From: an uncultured Bacilli bacterium
GTDB taxonomy: Bacteria > Bacillota_I > Bacilli_A > RF39 > UBA660
Assembly (NCBI GenBank): GCA_947601845.1
Contig: CANQGH010000005.1
Span: 1 to 48,848 of the forward strand
DNA: 48,848 nt
Direction of reading: 5' to 3'
The notes under the pieces are model-generated. The model made no database searches, had not been told where the DNA came from, and saw only the letters and a list, made by a program, of their open reading frames with translations. The translations under genes and the position numbers were made by a program. This document shows, in pieces, positions 45,521 through 48,848 of this stretch (its first letter is position 1; the number at the start of each line of letters is the position of its first letter).

Positions 45521-46894
45521 ATGATGGATACATCTGTTTTATGGTCAAATATTTTAGATAAAATAAAGCAAGAAATAAACTCATTATCATTTCAAACGTG
45601 GTTTGAAGAAACTGAACTATATGATTTTAATAACGGCGTTGCTAGAATTATTGTCCCTTATGCAATTCATAAAAATCATATTATGAATAATTATAGTGAT
45701 ATTATCAAAAAAAATTTTTTAGAATTAACCGGTAACAATGTAGAAATAGAGCTGTGTCTAAAAGATGATATTGTAGAAGAATCAACAACTAGTGTGGATA
45801 ATATTTTAGAACAAGAACAACCTACTAATATTTATAATAATGCATATGTTAATACTAATCTAAACTCACGATATACTTTTGAAAACTTTATTGTCGGAAA
45901 TAGTAATAAATTTGCACATGCAGCGGCTCTAGCAGTAGCCGAAAATCCCGGTAAAACATATAATCCCTTATTTATATATGGAAATAGTGGGCTTGGAAAA
46001 ACTCATTTAATGCATGCGATTGGTAATTATATAAATAAAAACTCTAATAAAAAAGTTTTGTATGTAACTAGTGAACAATTTGTATCTGACTTCATAGGAA
46101 TTAATAAAAAAGATGAAACAGGTACCAACTTTAGTTATGTTGACTTCTTTAAACAAAAATACCGAAATATTGATGTTTTAATTATAGATGATATTCAATA
46201 TTTGGGAGGAGCTACCGAAACACAAAAAGAATTTTTTCACACTTTTAATACATTATATGGGGAAAATAAACAAATCATAATATCTTCTGACCGATCCCCT
46301 GATGATTTAAAAATTTTAGAAGATCGTTTAAGAACGCGGTTCTGTTGGGGATTATCAGTAGATATTTATCCTCCGGATTTTGAATTAAGGGTTGCTATTC
46401 TAAAAAAACGCATTGCAGGAGAAGCAATAAATAAATTTATCCCTGATCAAGTAATAGAATATATGGCTTCTAATTTAGGAAGCGATATAAGAATGTTAGA
46501 AGGGGCTGTTACTAGGTTAGTTGCTTATTCCACAATTATGGGATCAGAAATAGATTTATCGTTAGCTATTGAGGCCTTAAAAGATTATGTCAATAAAGGA
46601 CTTAGTGAAAAAAACAATATTAATAAAATACAAAAAGTAGTAGCCGAATATTTTCAAATATCCACAGAAGATTTAAAATCAAAAAAGAGAAATTCAAATA
46701 TTTCTTTTCCACGGCAAATTGCTATGTATTTATGTAGAAAACTCACTGATGAATCTTTTCCTAAAATAGGCACAGAATTTGGGGGAAAAGATCATTCAAC
46801 AGTTATGCATTCCTGTGAAAAAATAGAAAAAGAAATATCTACTAATAAAGATTTAGCAAATACAATTGAAAAGCTAGAAAAAGAAATTAAATAA
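45521..46894 (+). CDS. dnaA: Chromosomal replication initiator DnaA
   Basis: Preceded by AGGGGGG; start at 45521 (457 aa; the next ATG is 3 bp on). Domain I LWSNILDKIKQEINSLSFQT, linker, Walker A YGNSGLGKTHLMHA, Walker B VLIIDDIQYLGG, sensor regions, then the DNA-binding GGKDHSTVMHSCEKIEKE at the end. It opens oriC; sites lie on both sides. Confidence 0.98.
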   Translation: MMDTSVLWSNILDKIKQEINSLSFQTWFEETELYDFNNGVARIIVPYAIHKNHIMNNYSDIIKKNFLELTGNNVEIELCLKDDIVEESTTSVDNILEQEQPTNIYNNAYVNTNLNSRYTFENFIVGNSNKFAHAAALAVAENPGKTYNPLFIYGNSGLGKTHLMHAIGNYINKNSNKKVLYVTSEQFVSDFIGINKKDETGTNFSYVDFFKQKYRNIDVLIIDDIQYLGGATETQKEFFHTFNTLYGENKQIIISSDRSPDDLKILEDRLRTRFCWGLSVDIYPPDFELRVAILKKRIAGEAINKFIPDQVIEYMASNLGSDIRMLEGAVTRLVAYSTIMGSEIDLSLAIEALKDYVNKGLSEKNNINKIQKVVAEYFQISTEDLKSKKRNSNISFPRQIAMYLCRKLTDESFPKIGTEFGGKDHSTVMHSCEKIEKEISTNKDLANTIEKLEKEIK

Positions 46895-47024
46895 CAACTT
46901 GTCTACACATTATTCACAGGATAAAAAAATATAAAAGATAGATAACATAATTATTAATTTATCTTTTCCACAATTTCCACTCTAATAATAATAAAAAGTT
47001 TAAAAATAGAAAGAAGGAATTAAT
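46895..47024. other. oriC, part between dnaA and dnaN
   Basis: Box-like sites TTATTCACA (46910-46918) and TTTTCCACA (46964-46972), each one base from the consensus, surround an AT-only stretch (46925-46960) that would unwind easily. ACAGGATAA at 46916-46924 repeats the motif seen upstream of dnaA. Confidence 0.6.
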
Positions 47025-48146
47025 ATGAAATTGAAAATTAAAAAGGATGTATTATTAGAAAGTCTAAACAAAGTTTCCAAAGCAATATCTACTAAAAATT
47101 TAATACCTATATTATCTGGTATTAAATTTGAATTAAGTAGTAATGGTTTAACATTAACTGCATCAGATAATGATATTACCATTCAAGCATTTATGCCTAA
47201 GGATGATAATATGACTATTGAAAAAGAAGGAAGTATTATTATTCAAGGTAAATATATATTAGATATAGTAAGAAAATTACCAGATGAATATATTAATATA
47301 GAAGTAATTGATGAGTTAAAAATCATTATATATACAGATAATAGTGAATTTAATTTGAATGGTATTAATAAAAATGAATATCCAAATATAACATTAGAAG
47401 AGAGTAAGAAAGTTGTAAGCATTAATAATAAAGTATTTAGAAATATTATTAATCAAACTTCTTTTGCAACTTCTAGTGATGAATCTAGACCAGTATTAAC
47501 GGGTATTAATTTTAAAATAGTAGGGGATGTATTGGAATGTAATGCTACCGATTCTTATCGTTTAGCTAAAAAAGTAATTAAATTAAATAAACCTGTTGAA
47601 GAAAACTATAATTTTGTAGTTCCAAGTAAAAATTTAATAGAATTTAATAAAATATTAGATGATGGTGATGAAAACTTAGAATTACATATATTTAATAATA
47701 AAATACTATTTAAATACAATAATTTATTATTTCAATCTAGATTAATTAATGGAAATTATCCAAATACAGATAATTTATGGCCTACAGATTCTATTTTGAC
47801 TATTAATGCTAATTTAGAAGAATTATATAATGTAATAGATCGAGCTAGTATCTTAACTTCAGATAAAGAAAAAAATGTTGTTACGTTTGAAATTGCTAAA
47901 GATACATTACTTGTTAAATCTTCTTCTGTAGAAGTAGGTAGAGTAGAAGAAAAAATGAAAATTGAGAAAGATAATGATGAAGAAATGAAAATATCATTTA
48001 GTGCTAAATACATGATGGAAGCATTAAGATCATTTACTGGTTCAACAGCAATATTAATATTCTTTGGTGAGATAAAACCTATAATTGTACGTGAAAAAGA
48101 TGATGATACATTAAGTCAATTAGTATTACCAATTCGTACTTATTAA
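47025..48146 (+). CDS. dnaN: DNA polymerase III beta clamp
   Basis: 373 aa: MKLKIKKDVLLESLNKVSKA, then three repeats of the clamp fold, e.g. SSDESRPVLTGINFKIVGDV and ATDSYRLAKKVIKL. The tail SQLVLPIRTY is typical (VLPMR end). It is the sliding clamp. Ribosome site AGAAGGA. Confidence 0.97.
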   Translation: MKLKIKKDVLLESLNKVSKAISTKNLIPILSGIKFELSSNGLTLTASDNDITIQAFMPKDDNMTIEKEGSIIIQGKYILDIVRKLPDEYINIEVIDELKIIIYTDNSEFNLNGINKNEYPNITLEESKKVVSINNKVFRNIINQTSFATSSDESRPVLTGINFKIVGDVLECNATDSYRLAKKVIKLNKPVEENYNFVVPSKNLIEFNKILDDGDENLELHIFNNKILFKYNNLLFQSRLINGNYPNTDNLWPTDSILTINANLEELYNVIDRASILTSDKEKNVVTFEIAKDTLLVKSSSVEVGRVEEKMKIEKDNDEEMKISFSAKYMMEALRSFTGSTAILIFFGEIKPIIVREKDDDTLSQLVLPIRTY

Positions 48147-48248
48147 AAAAACTTATATATCGACAAAAAATGACAAATTTCGACAAATATTTCTGTTATT
48201 CTATCAATCGTAATTTTGAATTTTCAAAGTTACGTAAGGGGGAATTTT

Positions 48249-48698
48249 ATGAAATATGAAATTAATGAAGAGACAGTTGCAATTATACCAATTGGCTCAA
48301 ATAAAACGAAAGTTGTCGAATTAAATGACGAGTATATTGTTCCACAATCTTCGTTTAGTATTATGGAAGAAAATTGTGAATATTATGGGAGTACTTATAA
48401 CGGAAGAATTAAGGCAGCCCAAAAAATTTTGAATTATAGTTACAAACTTCCATTATTAGTAGAAGAAAGTGAAAAACTAATCTTTTTTCCTACAAAAGCA
48501 TCCACCGATAAAGATTGTGCTTGGATTAATCATAATTATGTATTATCAAGAGAAAAAAGTGGAAAAAATTATACTAAAGTTGTTTTTCAAAATGGGATAG
48601 AATTAGAGTTTAAAATATCCAAACTTTCTTTTGAAAATCAATTATTAAGAGCTGGAATGTTAGATGTGATGGTTTCTAGAAGAATTAAACAAAAATAA
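48249..48698 (+). CDS. comK: ComK-family transcription regulator
   Basis: Start set by AAGGGGG upstream; 149 aa. The segment ENCEYYGSTYNGRIKAAQKI and KLIFFPTKASTDKDCAWINH match the core of ComK (CSYYGSSYEGR, YFFPTxSP...CIWI). It is shorter than Bacillus ComK (about 190), lacking much of the tail that ends that protein. In Bacillus ComK turns on DNA-uptake genes. A strong terminator follows. Confidence 0.82.
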   Translation: MKYEINEETVAIIPIGSNKTKVVELNDEYIVPQSSFSIMEENCEYYGSTYNGRIKAAQKILNYSYKLPLLVEESEKLIFFPTKASTDKDCAWINHNYVLSREKSGKNYTKVVFQNGIELEFKISKLSFENQLLRAGMLDVMVSRRIKQK

Positions 48699-48704
48699 AG
48701 CAAA

Positions 48705-48734
48705 AAAAAGAGCATAAAAAAGCTCTTTTTCTTT
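48705..48734 (+). terminator. Terminator after comK
   Basis: AAAAAGAGC, an A-rich loop, GCTCTTTTT (48722-48730), further T. Confidence 0.85.
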
Positions 48735-48755
48735 TGTATTTTGTGATTTATAATT

Positions 48756-48848
48756 CAAAATGTCCTAATTCGTAAAAAGTGTTTACAAAACAAAATGTCC
48801 TATAACAAAAAAAGAATAAATTAATAAAAAAGTGAATTACAAAACAAA
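48756..48848. repeat. Short direct repeats at window edge, possible insertion-sequence end
   Basis: CAAAATGTCCTA occurs at 48756-48767 and 48791-48802, 35 bp apart. TTACAAAACAAA occurs at 48783-48794 and at the very end, 48837-48848, each preceded by AGTG or AGTGAA. Multiple repeated short motifs like these are seen at the ends of some insertion sequences (IS21-like). No gene is present; the window ends inside the pattern. Confidence 0.4.

Noticed and set aside
48150-48190. Spo0A-box-like TTCGACA near comK
   Set aside because: One exact seven-base match in AT-rich DNA with no second good site and no evidence of sporulation genes here.
1-48848. CRISPR array, tRNA or rRNA genes
   Set aside because: No regularly spaced repeats and no tRNA- or rRNA-like stretch was seen on either strand.

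Overview
The window is the replication-origin region of a very AT-rich, low-GC Gram-positive chromosome. It has the classic Bacillota order rpmH-rnpA-yidC-jag-mnmE-mnmG-rsmG-noc/parB-parA-parB on one side of dnaA, and dnaA-dnaN on the other. TGA is used as a stop (jag) and tryptophan is TGG, so this is the standard bacterial code and not the Mycoplasma code. A ComK-family protein, DivIC, RNase J and secreted wall-active proteins suggest a walled member of the Bacilli, possibly one of the uncultured gut lineages near the Mollicutes. That placement is inference.

Left arm (1-10.3 kb) is accessory, surface-oriented DNA. It holds a cut-off PD-(D/E)XK nuclease/transposase, a two-gene operon for a secreted glucosaminidase ending in a dockerin-like module plus a membrane-anchored cohesin-like protein, and RNase J. 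Then come two nearly identical LamG-type surface protein genes, direct repeats that flank a VbhA-type antitoxin and a Fic toxin gene broken by two in-frame stops. Both LamG genes are read from promoters with a run of 10 or 11 G between the -35 and -10 boxes, which is the structure of a phase-variable switch.

From 10.3 to 18.3 kb a six-gene leftward cluster encodes an SPFH/SHOCT protein (YdjI-like), a TFIIB-type zinc-ribbon membrane protein (YdjG-like), two more zinc-ribbon membrane proteins, a lipoprotein, and a 945-residue membrane protein with zinc ribbon, calcium-repeat, von Willebrand A and apparent cysteine-peptidase regions. Four of the proteins share a QPIQ-type linker. It looks like an enlarged version of the Bacillus envelope-stress ydjGHI locus without a visible pspA. 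An XRE/zinc-finger regulator with a palindromic operator is divergent from it.

From 19.4 to 45.2 kb nearly everything reads leftward, away from the origin: a YfcC-type transporter, lysS, an RDD protein, dus, ftsH (with a Rho_N/SAP-like tail), tilS, divIC, a prepilin fused to five InlB-type repeats, rpsR-ssb-rpsF, a divergent laccase-domain protein, ychF, an AbgT transporter, DUF951, the par genes, the tRNA-modification genes and rpmH. One rightward gene (24.1 kb) is a coiled-coil protein with a zinc knuckle.

The origin (45.2-47.0 kb) is split around dnaA, with DnaA-box-like motifs on both sides. dnaN is followed by a ComK-family gene where yaaA-recF would usually lie, and the window ends in short repeats that may be an insertion-sequence end. 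The strongest candidates for something new are the poly-G promoter pair with its exchangeable LamG segment, the zinc-ribbon/SPFH/VWA-peptidase cluster, and the two-gene cohesin-dockerin operon.
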